Origin: Rarobacter faecitabidus
GTDB lineage: Bacteria > Actinomycetota > Actinomycetes > Actinomycetales > Cellulomonadaceae
Reading direction: 5' to 3'
Assembly (NCBI RefSeq): GCF_006716265.1
Contig: NZ_VFOS01000001.1
Span: 868,001-932,000 of the forward strand
Length of the DNA stretch: 64,000 nt
Shown: positions 25,512-34,582 of the stretch, in pieces
How the letters are laid out: the number at the start of each line of letters is the position of its first letter
Position numbering within the stretch: the stretch's first letter is position 1
Position numbers and translations under genes: made by a program
Notes under the pieces: generated by a model
Seen by the model: the letters and a program-made list of their open reading frames with translations, nothing else
Told to the model about the DNA's origin: nothing
The model's database searches: none

Positions 25512-25746
25512 GCTTCGAAGGTATCGCGCATGACTATCGGAAACTAACTGACAGTCAACATCGATGTGTAGTGAACATGTCGGATTCATCCGTATCGACG
25601 GTCATCTGCGGCAATACGCCCGAGTGTTTGGCCTCTCGCAGGGCTCCGCGCGCGATAGGCTCTACTTTGAAGAGGACGAAGGTCCCGCGTCGTCAGGCTT
25701 GTCATGAAGACGATGACGCGGCCCCATAAAGTGAAAGGCCCATCCC

Positions 25747-26709
25747 TTGCACGCGCAGACAGCTTCCCCCCGGCGTTGGCGCAGGCCGATGAGCATGTTG
25801 GTGCTCGCAGTCTGCCTGGTCGCCCTAGCGGGGTGTACTCCGCTGGAGAAACGTGGCTACCTTCCCGGCTTCGAAGACGGGCACGTCACGAACCAGACGG
25901 AGCGCATCACTCACCTCTGGGTCGGATCCTGGATCTCGGCGCTGATCGTCGGCATCATCACCTGGGGCCTGATGATCTGGTGCGTCATCGCGTATCGCAA
26001 GCGCAAGGGTGACAACAAGTTGCCGACGCAGACCCGCTACCATGTTCCGCTCGAGATGATGTACGTGATCGTGCCGCTCGTCATGATCGGCGGCCTCTAC
26101 TACTTCACGGTTCGGGACCAGATGGAGGTCCGCGACATATCCGCGGATGCTGACCTCACCGTCGAGGTCATCGGCAAGCAATGGAGCTGGGACTTCAACT
26201 ATCTCGAGGACGCGCCGCGCGCCGCGGCGAGCCTCGATGCCGACGACCAAGTCACGGGCGACTTCTACGTATCGGGGATCCAGGCGCAGAGCGTGGGAAC
26301 GTTGAACGATCCGTTGCACGACTCCGCGGGAGAGGTCATCCCGGGCACGGACGAGAGTCTGCCGACCCTTGTGCTTCCCGTCGACAAAGTCGTCCAGTTC
26401 AACATTTACTCGCGCGATGTCATTCACTCCTTCTGGATACCCGCGTTCCTCGACAAGATGGACATGGTCCCGGGCCGGGCGAACACCTGGCAGGTCACGC
26501 CGACTCGAGTCGGCACCTACGCCGGAAAGTGCGCTGAGCTCTGCGGCGAGTACCACTCAGGCATGCTGTTCAACGTGAAGGTCGTAACTCAGGACGAGTT
26601 CGATGCGTGGGCCGCCGAGCAACGCGAGGACCACAGCGGCCGTCTCGGCCTAGACCTGAACCGCCTGCAGGATGGCGGGCAGACTACCCGTACGAAGGAG
26701 CACTCATGA
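25747..26709 (+). CDS. ctaC: CtaC, cytochrome c oxidase subunit II (lipoprotein)
   Basis: 320 residues. The N-terminus is a lipoprotein signal with lipobox LVALAGC, then two membrane helices (about 58-82 and 100-120) and a periplasmic cupredoxin domain. The CuA site is visible as [12 protein letters not shown] plus upstream H in VIHSFWIP. It accepts electrons from the QcrC haems. The TTG at 25747 has GAAAGG 8-9 nt upstream; an ATG at 25789 would shorten the signal to [16 protein letters not shown] and is a real alternative. The 235 nt upstream contain a TAGGCT (25656-25661) that could be its -10. Its stop overlaps ctaD (ATGA). Confidence 0.94.
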   Translation: MHAQTASPRRWRRPMSMLVLAVCLVALAGCTPLEKRGYLPGFEDGHVTNQTERITHLWVGSWISALIVGIITWGLMIWCVIAYRKRKGDNKLPTQTRYHVPLEMMYVIVPLVMIGGLYYFTVRDQMEVRDISADADLTVEVIGKQWSWDFNYLEDAPRAAASLDADDQVTGDFYVSGIQAQSVGTLNDPLHDSAGEVIPGTDESLPTLVLPVDKVVQFNIYSRDVIHSFWIPAFLDKMDMVPGRANTWQVTPTRVGTYAGKCAELCGEYHSGMLFNVKVVTQDEFDAWAAEQREDHSGRLGLDLNRLQDGGQTTRTKEHS

Positions 26710-28460
26710 GCGCGGCAGCAGGTGCGCAAAGCGTCCCGGGCCTGAGCCCTAGGCGTCAGACGCTCGGCAGGACTGTCGTCAAGTGGATCACCTCCACTGA
26801 CCACAAGACGATCGGGTACCTGTACCTGATCACGTCGTTCATCTTCTTCTGCATCGGCGGCGTGATGGCCCTCGTCATCCGCGCCGAGTTGTTCGAGCCG
26901 GGCCTGCAGTTCGTGCAGAGTGCCGAGCAGTACAACCAGTTGTTCACCATGCACGGCACGATCATGCTGCTGCTGTTCGCAACGCCATTGTTCGCCGGTT
27001 TCGCCAACGTGCTCATGCCACTGCAGATCGGTGCGCCCGACGTCGCGTTCCCGCGACTCAACATGTTCGCCTACTGGCTGTACCTGTTCGGCGGACTCAT
27101 CGCCTCGGCGGGTTTCTTCACTCGCGACGGCGCGGCATCGTTCGGCTGGTTCGCGTACGCGCCGCTGTCGAGTTCGACATTCAGCCCCGGCCTTGGCGGA
27201 AACCTGTGGGTATTCGGCCTGGCACTAGGTGGCTTCGGAACGATTCTGGGTGCGGTGAACTTCATCACCACGATCCTGACGATGCGTGCTCCGGGAATGA
27301 CCATGTTCCGGATGCCCATCTTCACCTGGAACACCCTCATCACCTCGATGCTCGTCCTGATGGCCTTCCCGCCGCTGGCCGCGGCGCTGTTCGCCCTCGG
27401 GGCCGATCGCGTACTCGGCGCGCAGGTGTTCAATCCGGAGAACGGAGGGGCAATCCTCTGGCAGCACCTCTTCTGGTTCTTCGGGCACCCTGAGGTCTAC
27501 ATCCTGGCGCTGCCATTCTTCGGCGTGGTTTCGGAGATCTTCCCGGTGTTCAGCCGCAAGCCGATCTTCGGCTACAAGGGTCTCGTCTACGCCACGATCT
27601 CGATCGCAGCGCTCTCCGTAACGGTTTGGGCGCACCACATGTACGTCACCGGCGCCGTGCTACTGCCGTTCTTCGCGTTCATGACGATGCTGATCGCGGT
27701 TCCCACCGGCGTGAAGTTCTACAACTGGATCGGAACGATGTGGCGAGGGAAGATTTCCTTCAAGACGCCCATGGTTTGGTCCATCGGATTCCTCGTCACG
27801 TTCCTCTTCGGTGGCCTGACGGGCATCATCCTGTCTAGCCCGGTGCTCGACTTCCACATCTCGGACAGCTACTTTGTCGTCGCCCACTTCCACTACGTGA
27901 TCTTCGGTACCGTCACGTTCGCGATGTTCGCCGGCTTCTACTTCTGGTGGCCCAAGTTCACCGGCCGCATGCTGAACGAGAAGTTGGGACACATCCACTT
28001 CTGGCTCACCTTCGTCGGCTTCCACATGACGTTCTTGATCCAGCATTGGCTCGGAGTCATGGGAATGCCTCGACGCTATGCCGACTATCTGCAAGCGGAT
28101 GGTTTCACGACCTTCAACCAGATCTCTACGGTGGGATCCATCATTCTCGGGATCTCGGTGCTGCCCTTCCTTTGGAATGTCTACATCACATGGCGCAAAG
28201 CTCCGCTGGTCGGCGTCGACGATCCGTGGGGATTCGGCGCATCGCTCGAATGGGCGACGTCGTGCCCTCCACCGCGACACAACTTCAACGCCATCCCGCG
28301 CATCCGTTCGGAGCGCCCGGCCCTCGACGCGCACTATCCGAACCTTGCCGCTCTTGACGAAACGGTCAAGAAGGAAAGCCCTCTGGCTCACCTCGTCGGA
28401 CAGGCGGACCTGCGTGACAGCGGTCCCAACGACAAGCCCATGGAAGGAGATAACGCCTGA
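26706..28460 (+). CDS. ctaD: CtaD, cytochrome aa3 oxidase subunit I
   Basis: 584 residues, twelve membrane helices, the haem a / haem a3-CuB catalytic subunit. Visible ligands and channels: HGTIMLLL (haem a His), [13 protein letters not shown] (CuB His and the cross-linked Tyr region), HHMYVTG (His pair), and [10 protein letters not shown] (haem a3 and haem a His). The ATG overlaps the ctaC stop, and AAGGAG (26694-26699) serves it. In M. tuberculosis ctaD lies elsewhere; here it is inside the ctaC-ctaF set. Its stop overlaps ctaF (TGATG). Confidence 0.97.
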   Translation: MSAAAGAQSVPGLSPRRQTLGRTVVKWITSTDHKTIGYLYLITSFIFFCIGGVMALVIRAELFEPGLQFVQSAEQYNQLFTMHGTIMLLLFATPLFAGFANVLMPLQIGAPDVAFPRLNMFAYWLYLFGGLIASAGFFTRDGAASFGWFAYAPLSSSTFSPGLGGNLWVFGLALGGFGTILGAVNFITTILTMRAPGMTMFRMPIFTWNTLITSMLVLMAFPPLAAALFALGADRVLGAQVFNPENGGAILWQHLFWFFGHPEVYILALPFFGVVSEIFPVFSRKPIFGYKGLVYATISIAALSVTVWAHHMYVTGAVLLPFFAFMTMLIAVPTGVKFYNWIGTMWRGKISFKTPMVWSIGFLVTFLFGGLTGIILSSPVLDFHISDSYFVVAHFHYVIFGTVTFAMFAGFYFWWPKFTGRMLNEKLGHIHFWLTFVGFHMTFLIQHWLGVMGMPRRYADYLQADGFTTFNQISTVGSIILGISVLPFLWNVYITWRKAPLVGVDDPWGFGASLEWATSCPPPRHNFNAIPRIRSERPALDAHYPNLAALDETVKKESPLAHLVGQADLRDSGPNDKPMEGDNA

Positions 28461-28876
28461 TGAAGGCTGAAACTCGCCTCTTTGAATGGACTGGCTACTT
28501 CTTCGCGCTGTCTGCCCTCGCATATGGCTTCTCCACGTGGAAATGGGGTCACGGCGGGCTCGAACCCGTAGGCACGGCGGCACTGGTTCTCGTCGCCGGC
28601 CTGTCGCTGATGATCGGCGTGTACCTGCGCCTCACGGCACGCCGCATCGACCCACGACCCGAGGACGATCCAGCCGGCCAGATCAGCGACCTTCCCGGCG
28701 ACCAGGGCGCCTTCGCCCCGTGGAGCTGGTGGCCCCTCGCGCTGGCGGGCTCTGCGGCACTCTGCTTCCTCGGCCTTGCTGTTGGCTGGTGGGTGTTCAT
28801 CATCGGCGCCCTGATCGGCGTCGTGGCGCTTGTGGGATGGGTCTTCGAGTTCTCCCGCGGGCAGCACTCGCACTGA
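28460..28876 (+). CDS. ctaF: CtaF, actinobacterial cytochrome c oxidase subunit IV
   Basis: 138 residues, four membrane helices (about 8-26, 35-55, 92-110 and 112-130), acidic loop DPRPEDDPAGQ between helices 2 and 3. WSWWPLALAGSAAL is typical of the actinobacterial subunit IV family. It stabilises the aa3 oxidase inside the bc1-aa3 supercomplex. Last gene of ctaC-ctaD-ctaF; a hairpin at 28965-28996 follows. Confidence 0.92.
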   Translation: MKAETRLFEWTGYFFALSALAYGFSTWKWGHGGLEPVGTAALVLVAGLSLMIGVYLRLTARRIDPRPEDDPAGQISDLPGDQGAFAPWSWWPLALAGSAALCFLGLAVGWWVFIIGALIGVVALVGWVFEFSRGQHSH

Positions 28877-28964
28877 CCGCTGCGAACCAGCCATCTGATC
28901 GGCCGCCGAACCTCGCATCACGAAGATTCTGCACCGCTCGACCAGGCTTCATTTCGCCAACGAG

Positions 28965-28996
28965 AACCGCCCGGCCTCTTTCATGGCCGGGCGGTT
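28965..28996 (+). terminator. Terminator hairpin of the ctaCDF operon
   Basis: Perfect 12-bp GC-rich stem AACCGCCCGGCC / GGCCGGGCGGTT with an 8-nt loop, 89 nt after the ctaF stop. Followed by CCTTGC, no long U-run. Confidence 0.85.
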
Positions 28997-29013
28997 CCTT
29001 GCATCCGGAATCG

Positions 29014-29223
29014 ATGTCCGGTGGCCACGAGCAGGGGTTGAAGAGATCACGAACCTCTGCGCCGCACGCCGTTCCCGCGGCATGCGATTGCGGCGACCAT
29101 CCCGTGCCGTTGACGATGGTTGAGCACAGTCGCGGCGGGGTCTTGGTGCCTGCGGGATTCCCGAACGAATCAGACTATTCAGATTGCGACCGAGTCACTA
29201 CCAGCGATGCCCTGGGTCATTGA
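29014..29223 (+). CDS. Doubtful 69-codon ORF between two terminators
   Basis: The 422-nt stretch 28877-29298 holds two terminator hairpins and this small frame. It would encode 69 residues with CDCGDHP and several further Cys/His, ending GH. No ribosome site is evident before the ATG at 29014, and I do not recognise the sequence. It lies directly after the cta terminator, so it would need its own promoter. Listed only because nothing else explains the stretch; it may be non-coding. Confidence 0.2.
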   Translation: MSGGHEQGLKRSRTSAPHAVPAACDCGDHPVPLTMVEHSRGGVLVPAGFPNESDYSDCDRVTTSDALGH

Positions 29224-29245
29224 GCATCGGTGAAGGCGACGCAAA

Positions 29246-29287
29246 CAAGGGAGGGCCTGCGCCACTGTGGACGCAGGCCCTCCCTTG
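29246..29287. terminator. Strong hairpin downstream of sodA
   Basis: Perfect 16-bp stem (29246-29261 with 29272-29287) and a 10-nt loop. On the minus strand it lies 11 nt after the sodA stop. Confidence 0.88.
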
Positions 29288-29298
29288 CTCGTGGGGTG

Positions 29299-29922
29299 CT
29301 ACGGAACGATGAGTCCGGCGGTCTGAGTCTTTGCTCGCGCGAGGCGGGCTGCTGCGTCATCCCAGTTGACGATGTTCCACCAGGCCTTGACGTAGTCGGC
29401 CCGAACGTTGGCGTAGTCCAGGTAGTACGCGTGCTCCCAGACATCGAGCAGCACGATCGGCGTGAGGCCGAGGGCAATGTTGCCCTGCTGGTCGTAGAGC
29501 TGAACGATCACGAGCTTCTGGCCGATCGAGTCCCACGCGAGGATGGCCCATCCTGATCCCTGTACGCCGGCTGCCGTTGCGGCGAAGTGCTTCTGGAACG
29601 CATCGAACGAACCGAAGTTCTCGCCAATGGCCTCAGCGAGATCGCCGGTTGGCTCGCCGCCACCATTCGGCGAGAGGTTGGTCCAGAACGCTGAGTGGTT
29701 GACGTGACCACCAAGGTTGAACGCCAGGTTCTTCTCAAGCTGGTTGACTGTGGCGAAGTTGCCTGTGGCGCGGGCCTCTTCGAGTTGCTCCAGAGCGGTG
29801 TTTGCTCCGGAGACATATGCCGCGTGGTGCTTCGAGTGGTGCAACTCCATGATCCGCGCCGAGATGTGCGGCGCCAACTCACTGTAGTCGTACGTAAGGT
29901 CGGGCAGCGTGTAAACAGCCAT
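29299..29922 (-). CDS. sodA: Superoxide dismutase, Mn/Fe family
   Basis: 207 residues. Converts superoxide to O2 and H2O2; no signal peptide, so cytoplasmic unless exported otherwise. Metal ligands: His in [13 protein letters not shown], His in GHVNHSAFW, and Asp/His in [24 protein letters not shown] and PNGGGEPTG are also family blocks; the latter leans to Mn. Start at the ATG at 29922: AGGAGGA (29937-29931 on the minus strand) is 8 nt before it and directly touches the ATG at 29931, which is therefore rejected. It sits between the cta and qcr operons, where M. tuberculosis has no sod gene. Confidence 0.95.
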   Translation of the reverse strand: MAVYTLPDLTYDYSELAPHISARIMELHHSKHHAAYVSGANTALEQLEEARATGNFATVNQLEKNLAFNLGGHVNHSAFWTNLSPNGGGEPTGDLAEAIGENFGSFDAFQKHFAATAAGVQGSGWAILAWDSIGQKLVIVQLYDQQGNIALGLTPIVLLDVWEHAYYLDYANVRADYVKAWWNIVNWDDAAARLARAKTQTAGLIVP

Positions 29923-30036
29923 GCTGTTCATCCTCCTGATGTGGTTCGTTGTGCGATGTCGTAGCACCGGGCGATCGGGCTGGGCCCGACTACATCCACT
30001 CTGCTACAACTTGTCCCCGGGGTCCACCGGGCGAAC

Positions 30037-30082
30037 AATGCGGCCACAGTGTGGAATGGTCACTCCACGCTGTGGCCGCATT
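30037..30082 (-). terminator. Terminator hairpin after the ctaE-qcrCAB operon
   Basis: 19-bp stem with one mismatch (30037-30055 with 30064-30082), loop ATGGTCAC, 15 nt beyond the qcrB stop on the minus strand. Ends ...GCCGCATT without a U-run. Confidence 0.85.
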
Positions 30083-30097
30083 GACGAGGTGCTTCAA

Positions 30098-31771
30098 CTA
30101 ATGAATGGCGGGCCGGTCGGCATCCGGCGCGATCGAATGACTGTGGTCATCGCCGTGCGCGGCCGCCAATTCGGCTGGAGTGACAGGCTCAATCCGATCC
30201 TCGTAGAAGAAGCGCGAGACGCGCGCCCGGAACTTTGCGCGTCGGTAGCCCTTGTTCCGCTTGCCCTTTTCATCGTAGGGCTGCTCCTCGAGAATGAGCG
30301 GGGCGTGGGCGCGGTAGTTAACGCGCAGCCAGCGCTCCTCGTCGTTGAGCGGCTTGTGAACCTCGAAGTATTCGCCTTCCTCGGTGCGGATGATGCGGCC
30401 GTGCTCGTGTCCGTGGAGCACGAGCTCGCGATCCTTGCGCTGAAGGCTCAGACAGATTCGCTTCGTCACCCAGAAGGTGATGACCGGGAGAAGGAAGAAC
30501 GCGAATCTGAACACCCACGTGATCGCGTTGAGTGATAACTCGAAGTGGGTGGCGATGAGGTCATTGGACCCAGCAAGGACGAGGATTCCGAACGCGGTGA
30601 GGAACGCCACGCCCAGCCCAGTGCGGGTGGGGACGTTGCGGGGCCGGTCGAGAACCGAGTGCGGCCGGTTGTCCTTGGTCACCCAAGACTCGATGAACGG
30701 GTACATCGCAATGAAACCGAGCAGCAGAGCCGGAATGATCGCTGCGGGCACAAGCACGTTGAGAGACAGCGTGTAGCCGCCGATCACGACCTCGGCTTGT
30801 CCTGGCATCAGGCGCAATGAGCCCTCCAGGAACAGCATGTACCAGTCCGGCTGGGCTCCAGCGGATACCGGCGACGGATCGTATGGCCCGTAGTTCCAGA
30901 CATTGTTGATGGCCAGGAGGGCGCCCATTAGCGACAGGACACCGAAGACGACGAAGAAGAACCCGCCCGCCTTCGCCGTGTAGACCGGGAAGAGTGGGAA
31001 TCCGACGACGTTGTTGTCCGTGCGGCCACCACCGGGGTATTGCGTGTGCTTGTGCACCACGACCAGCACGAGGTGAACTGCTACAAGCGCGAGGATCAGC
31101 CCGGGAATCAGAAGCACGTGCACGGTGAAGAGTCGGGGGATGATGTCGTGGCCGGGAAACTCGCCGCCGAAGATCATGTATGACATGTACGACCCGATGA
31201 GCGGGATCGACTTGACCACGCCGTCAGTGATGCGCAGGCCGTTGCCCGACAGGACATCGTCCGGAAGCGAGTAACCGGAGAAGCCAGCGAGCAGGCCGAG
31301 GACCAGCAGCAGGAAGCCGATCATCCAGTTGATCTCGCGAGGCTTACGGAATGCCCCGGTGAAGAAGATGCGCATCATGTGCACGACCATTGCGGCGACG
31401 AAGATCAGCGCCGCCCAGTGGTGGATCTGCCGGATCAGCAGTCCGCCGCGCACTTCGAACGAGAGTCGCAGCGTGGAGGCGAAAGCCTCGGACATCTCCA
31501 GTCCGTGCATTGTCTCGACCGGACCGTGATACGTCGTTAGCCCCATGGACGGCACGAAGAACATCGTGAGGAAGATACCGGTGATGATCAACACGATGAA
31601 CGAGTAGAGGGCGATCTCGCCAAGCATGAAGGACCAGTGGTCCGGGAACACCTTGCGAGCAAATTCCTTTACGGCGACACCGATGCCGGTGCGCTGGTCG
31701 AGGAAGTCCGCCGCCTTGCCAGCCTTGGTGGTGGGGCCGTTGTCGGGTTGCGTAGTCGTTGCGGTGCTCAC
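30098..31771 (-). CDS. qcrB: QcrB, cytochrome b subunit of the bc1-aa3 supercomplex
   Basis: 557 residues, eight helices, carries both b haems and the quinol sites. Haem His ligands lie in IRQIHHWAALIFVAAMVVHMMRIF-type helix B and in the helix with LFTVHVLLIPGLILALVAVHLVL. The Qo-site motif reads PDWYMLF, the actinobacterial form of PEWY. A long hydrophilic C-terminal extension (from about 430, ending HSHSIAPDADRPAIH) is normal for actinobacteria. Its start overlaps the qcrA stop by 4 nt. QcrB is the target of several anti-mycobacterial compounds in related bacteria. Confidence 0.96.
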   Translation of the reverse strand: MSTATTTQPDNGPTTKAGKAADFLDQRTGIGVAVKEFARKVFPDHWSFMLGEIALYSFIVLIITGIFLTMFFVPSMGLTTYHGPVETMHGLEMSEAFASTLRLSFEVRGGLLIRQIHHWAALIFVAAMVVHMMRIFFTGAFRKPREINWMIGFLLLVLGLLAGFSGYSLPDDVLSGNGLRITDGVVKSIPLIGSYMSYMIFGGEFPGHDIIPRLFTVHVLLIPGLILALVAVHLVLVVVHKHTQYPGGGRTDNNVVGFPLFPVYTAKAGGFFFVVFGVLSLMGALLAINNVWNYGPYDPSPVSAGAQPDWYMLFLEGSLRLMPGQAEVVIGGYTLSLNVLVPAAIIPALLLGFIAMYPFIESWVTKDNRPHSVLDRPRNVPTRTGLGVAFLTAFGILVLAGSNDLIATHFELSLNAITWVFRFAFFLLPVITFWVTKRICLSLQRKDRELVLHGHEHGRIIRTEEGEYFEVHKPLNDEERWLRVNYRAHAPLILEEQPYDEKGKRNKGYRRAKFRARVSRFFYEDRIEPVTPAELAAAHGDDHSHSIAPDADRPAIH

Positions 31772-32814
31772 TTCAGGCGCTCCCAGAAACTCGGGCCGAC
31801 GGGCTCATGAAAATCGCTTTGGGCGACGAGGTATCCATCGTCGTCAACGGTGATGGGCAACTGCGGCAGGGGTCGCTTCGCGGGTCCGAACACGACCTTC
31901 GCGCCATCAGCCATGTCGAATGTCGATTGGTGGCAGGGGCACAGCAGGTGGTGCGTCTGACGCTCGTATAGCGCGACGGGGCAACCCACGTGCGTGCAGA
32001 CCTTCGAGTAGGCCACGATTCCGTTGTGGGACCAGTCCTTGCGCTCCTCGGACTCAGTGAGTTCACGCGGGTCCATGCGGACCATCAGAACAATGGCCTT
32101 GGACTTCTCATCGATCCAACTGTGCGTGCCGGGACGAACCTCTTCAGCGATGTCCTCGGCGTACGGAATGACGTGATATGCCGAGCCGATCGTCACGTCC
32201 GCCGCCTTGATGAGGCGCCCTGTCGGGTCGGTCGCCAATCGGACGCCGCGGCGCCATATTGTGTGGCGGAACTTACCGATGTTCCAGTCGCTTCCCACTT
32301 CGCCGATCAGCGGAACGGCCAGCGCGAGCGGGAAGAGCGCGAGGGCGGAGACCACCGCGCCCTTGAGGACACCTCGACGCTCAATGCCGGAGTCCTTCGC
32401 GCCGTCCTTCAGGTGCTGGATGGCGATCTCGCGCACCTCGGGAGAACTGGCCGTCGCATGCCGGTCCTCGACGACTTCATGGTCAGACATGAGCGTCTTG
32501 GCCCAGTGGATAGCGCCGAGGCCGATGCCCAGAAGGGCAAAAGCCAGGCCGAGGCCGAGGGTCACGTTCTGCGTGCGCACGCCCGCGATGGAGGTGTCGT
32601 CAGGGAGGGTGAAGAAGGCAACGAGTGTTCCGATCGTGCCGATCACCGAGAGCGCGAACAGGGCCACGACTATGCGCTCAGAGCGCTTTGCCGCCTTGGG
32701 GTCCGAATCGCCGAGCCGCGGGACGTGCGCGGGAATGCCGGGATCCTGGAAGGATTCCGCGACTTCCCCCGAGTGACTTGTCTCAGATCCGGAGACTACT
32801 TGCGAATCGGTCAC
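31768..32814 (-). CDS. qcrA: QcrA, Rieske iron-sulfur subunit
   Basis: 348 residues. The actinobacterial form with three N-terminal helices (about 48-70, 85-108 and 150-175) instead of one. A twin-arginine-like ERRGVLKGAVVSA precedes the third helix, which agrees with Tat export of the folded cluster domain. The [2Fe-2S] site is CTHVGCPVALY and CPCHQSTFD, including the disulfide cysteines. It overlaps qcrC at its start (4 nt) and qcrB at its end. Confidence 0.96.
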   Translation of the reverse strand: MTDSQVVSGSETSHSGEVAESFQDPGIPAHVPRLGDSDPKAAKRSERIVVALFALSVIGTIGTLVAFFTLPDDTSIAGVRTQNVTLGLGLAFALLGIGLGAIHWAKTLMSDHEVVEDRHATASSPEVREIAIQHLKDGAKDSGIERRGVLKGAVVSALALFPLALAVPLIGEVGSDWNIGKFRHTIWRRGVRLATDPTGRLIKAADVTIGSAYHVIPYAEDIAEEVRPGTHSWIDEKSKAIVLMVRMDPRELTESEERKDWSHNGIVAYSKVCTHVGCPVALYERQTHHLLCPCHQSTFDMADGAKVVFGPAKRPLPQLPITVDDDGYLVAQSDFHEPVGPSFWERLK

Positions 32815-33596
32815 GACGACTTAGCTCCTACCCACACGGCTGCACCGATCAGTGCGCCAATACCAAGAACGAAAGCCCAGAGCCCCTCAGAGACGGGTCC
32901 GAGCGAGCCGAGGGTGTTTCCTCCCGGGCTGCCCTCGCGCTGTGCCACGACGTAGGAGATGAGGTCGCGCTTCTCCTCGGGCGTGATGTTGTGCTCGTTG
33001 AAGACGGGCATCGACTGCGGGCCGGTGACCATGGCCTCGTAGATCTGCCTCGGTGTCGTGTCCCAGAGGTCGGGGGCGTACTTGCCCTCAGACAGGGCAC
33101 CGCCAGCACCAACCGCGTTGTGGCACATGGCGCAGTTGGTCCGGAAGATCTCGGCGCCCAGCGCGGGGTTGCCCTTTTCCGGATCGATGGCGTCGTCTGA
33201 CGGAACCTCAGGGCCAGGGCCGAGGGACGCGACGAACGCCGCGAGCTGACGGATCTGGGTCTCATCGAACTGCACCGGCTTGACCGGTGCCTGAACCGAG
33301 TTGCTCTGCATCGGCATGCGTCCGGTGCTCACCTGGAAGTCCACGGCGGCGGCGCCCACGCCGATCAGTGACGGAATGCCTTCGCGGCCGCTCGCGTCGA
33401 CGCCGTGGCAGGTCGCACAGTTCGCCTGGAATAGTTGAGCTCCCGCTGCGATGTCGTCGGCATTCGTGCCAGGCTCCTCCGCCTGCGCGCCGGACGGCGC
33501 GAACGCGGCATACAACGCACCAGTGAGCAGCAGAGCCAACATGACTAATACCAGCGGTGCGAACCGATGGTGTCGTCGGGCGGCGATTGCCTTCAC
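32811..33596 (-). CDS. qcrC: QcrC, dihaem cytochrome c subunit
   Basis: 261 residues. Signal/anchor at about 12-35, two cytochrome c domains with CATCHG and CAMCHN haem motifs, and a C-terminal membrane helix (ALIGAAVWVG). The fused dihaem cytochrome passes electrons from Rieske to CuA without a soluble cytochrome c. The start is GTG at 33596 with a weak AAGGA upstream; it follows ctaE by 40 nt. Confidence 0.95.
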   Translation of the reverse strand: MKAIAARRHHRFAPLVLVMLALLLTGALYAAFAPSGAQAEEPGTNADDIAAGAQLFQANCATCHGVDASGREGIPSLIGVGAAAVDFQVSTGRMPMQSNSVQAPVKPVQFDETQIRQLAAFVASLGPGPEVPSDDAIDPEKGNPALGAEIFRTNCAMCHNAVGAGGALSEGKYAPDLWDTTPRQIYEAMVTGPQSMPVFNEHNITPEEKRDLISYVVAQREGSPGGNTLGSLGPVSEGLWAFVLGIGALIGAAVWVGAKSS

Positions 33597-33636
33597 GTCA
33601 ATGATCCTTGTCTTCTTAGGGGGATGGGGCCCGCGG

Positions 33637-34278
33637 CTAGCGGAGGAAGTAGATCACGCCGAACAGCGCGATCCACACCACATCGACGAAGTGCCAGTAA
33701 TACGACACCACGACCGCTGTCGTTGCCTCGTGATGCCCAAAACGCTTGGCGGAGAAGGTCCGGCCAAGAACGAACAGGAACGCGATCAGGCCACCGAGTA
33801 CGTGCAGTCCGTGGAAACCCGTCGCGAGATAGAAAACGGAGCCGTACGGTGACGAGGAGATCGTCAGGCCGTGCTCCACGAGTTCGGCGTACTCGAGTAC
33901 CTGACCGGCAATGAACACCGCGCCGAGGATGTATGTGAGCGTCGTCCACTCCTGCAGGCCCCACTTGCCCACTTCCCACATGGAGCCCGTGCGACGGGGC
34001 TGGAAACGTTCGGCAGCAAGGACGCCGAACTGGCAGGTCACGGAGGACAAAACCAGGACCGTGGTAATGAACAGTGCCTGCGGCACATTGAGGTGTTCGG
34101 GCCCTTTCGCCCATTCCTCGGCTGGCAGGACGGCTCGTACGGTGAAGTACATCGCGAACAGGCCAGCGAAGAACATCAGTTCACTCGCTAGCCACACGAT
34201 GGTTCCCACGGAAACCGGGTTGGGGCGGTTCACGTGGACCTGGTGCTGAGTGGGCTCGGCTACAGACGCAGTTGACAC
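33637..34278 (-). CDS. ctaE: CtaE, cytochrome c oxidase subunit III
   Basis: 213 residues, five membrane helices. Family blocks: [20 protein letters not shown] (with the conserved Glu), [18 protein letters not shown] and [21 protein letters not shown]. The start is the GTG at 34278 (VSTASVAEP) because AATAAT lies at -12 to -7 and no ribosome site precedes it; a longer frame to 34326 is rejected. First gene of the ctaE-qcrC-qcrA-qcrB operon, divergent from trpD. Confidence 0.94.
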   Translation of the reverse strand: MSTASVAEPTQHQVHVNRPNPVSVGTIVWLASELMFFAGLFAMYFTVRAVLPAEEWAKGPEHLNVPQALFITTVLVLSSVTCQFGVLAAERFQPRRTGSMWEVGKWGLQEWTTLTYILGAVFIAGQVLEYAELVEHGLTISSSPYGSVFYLATGFHGLHVLGGLIAFLFVLGRTFSAKRFGHHEATTAVVVSYYWHFVDVVWIALFGVIYFLR

Positions 34279-34382
34279 ATAGCCATTATTGCTGAAGGGA
34301 GGCCATGCGTGGGCCGTTGGGCCCATGCGAGTCGCGATGATTTGCGAAGTTGTTGCCGGTTTTAGCGACTTTCAGCGCCTCC

Positions 34383-34411
34383 TGGTGACGATTGCTAGAC
34401 AACTGTCACCA
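34383..34411. promoter_or_regulatory. 29-bp imperfect palindrome in the ctaE/trpD divergent intergenic region
   Basis: TGGTGAC and GTCACCA frame the site, with inner TTG/CAA arms; 10 of 14 positions pair around the centre at 34397. The 304-nt gap 34279-34582 contains the ctaE promoter next to 34278, this palindrome and the trpD ribosome site, but no gene I can support. It could bind a regulator of the oxidase or trp genes, or form a hairpin in the trpD leader. No tryptophan-rich leader peptide was seen. Confidence 0.4.
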
Positions 34412-34582
34412 AAGGGGCTGCGCATCTCCTCTGCCCGGTGGGGATGCGGGTCGTCGTTAGGCGCGGCTTGCCTCCCTGGAGTAGGACTTCAACCCTGATC
34501 GGTGGAAAGATTGCCAGAGCGCGCGTCAGCGCCTGCCATCTCGTGCAGCGATCACATTCGAGCTCGAACTAAGGAGATCCTC

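Noticed and set aside
34289-34498. Small ORF upstream of trpD as a leader peptide or gene
   Set aside because: No ribosome site, overlaps the ctaE promoter region, and no tryptophan-rich run that would indicate attenuation.
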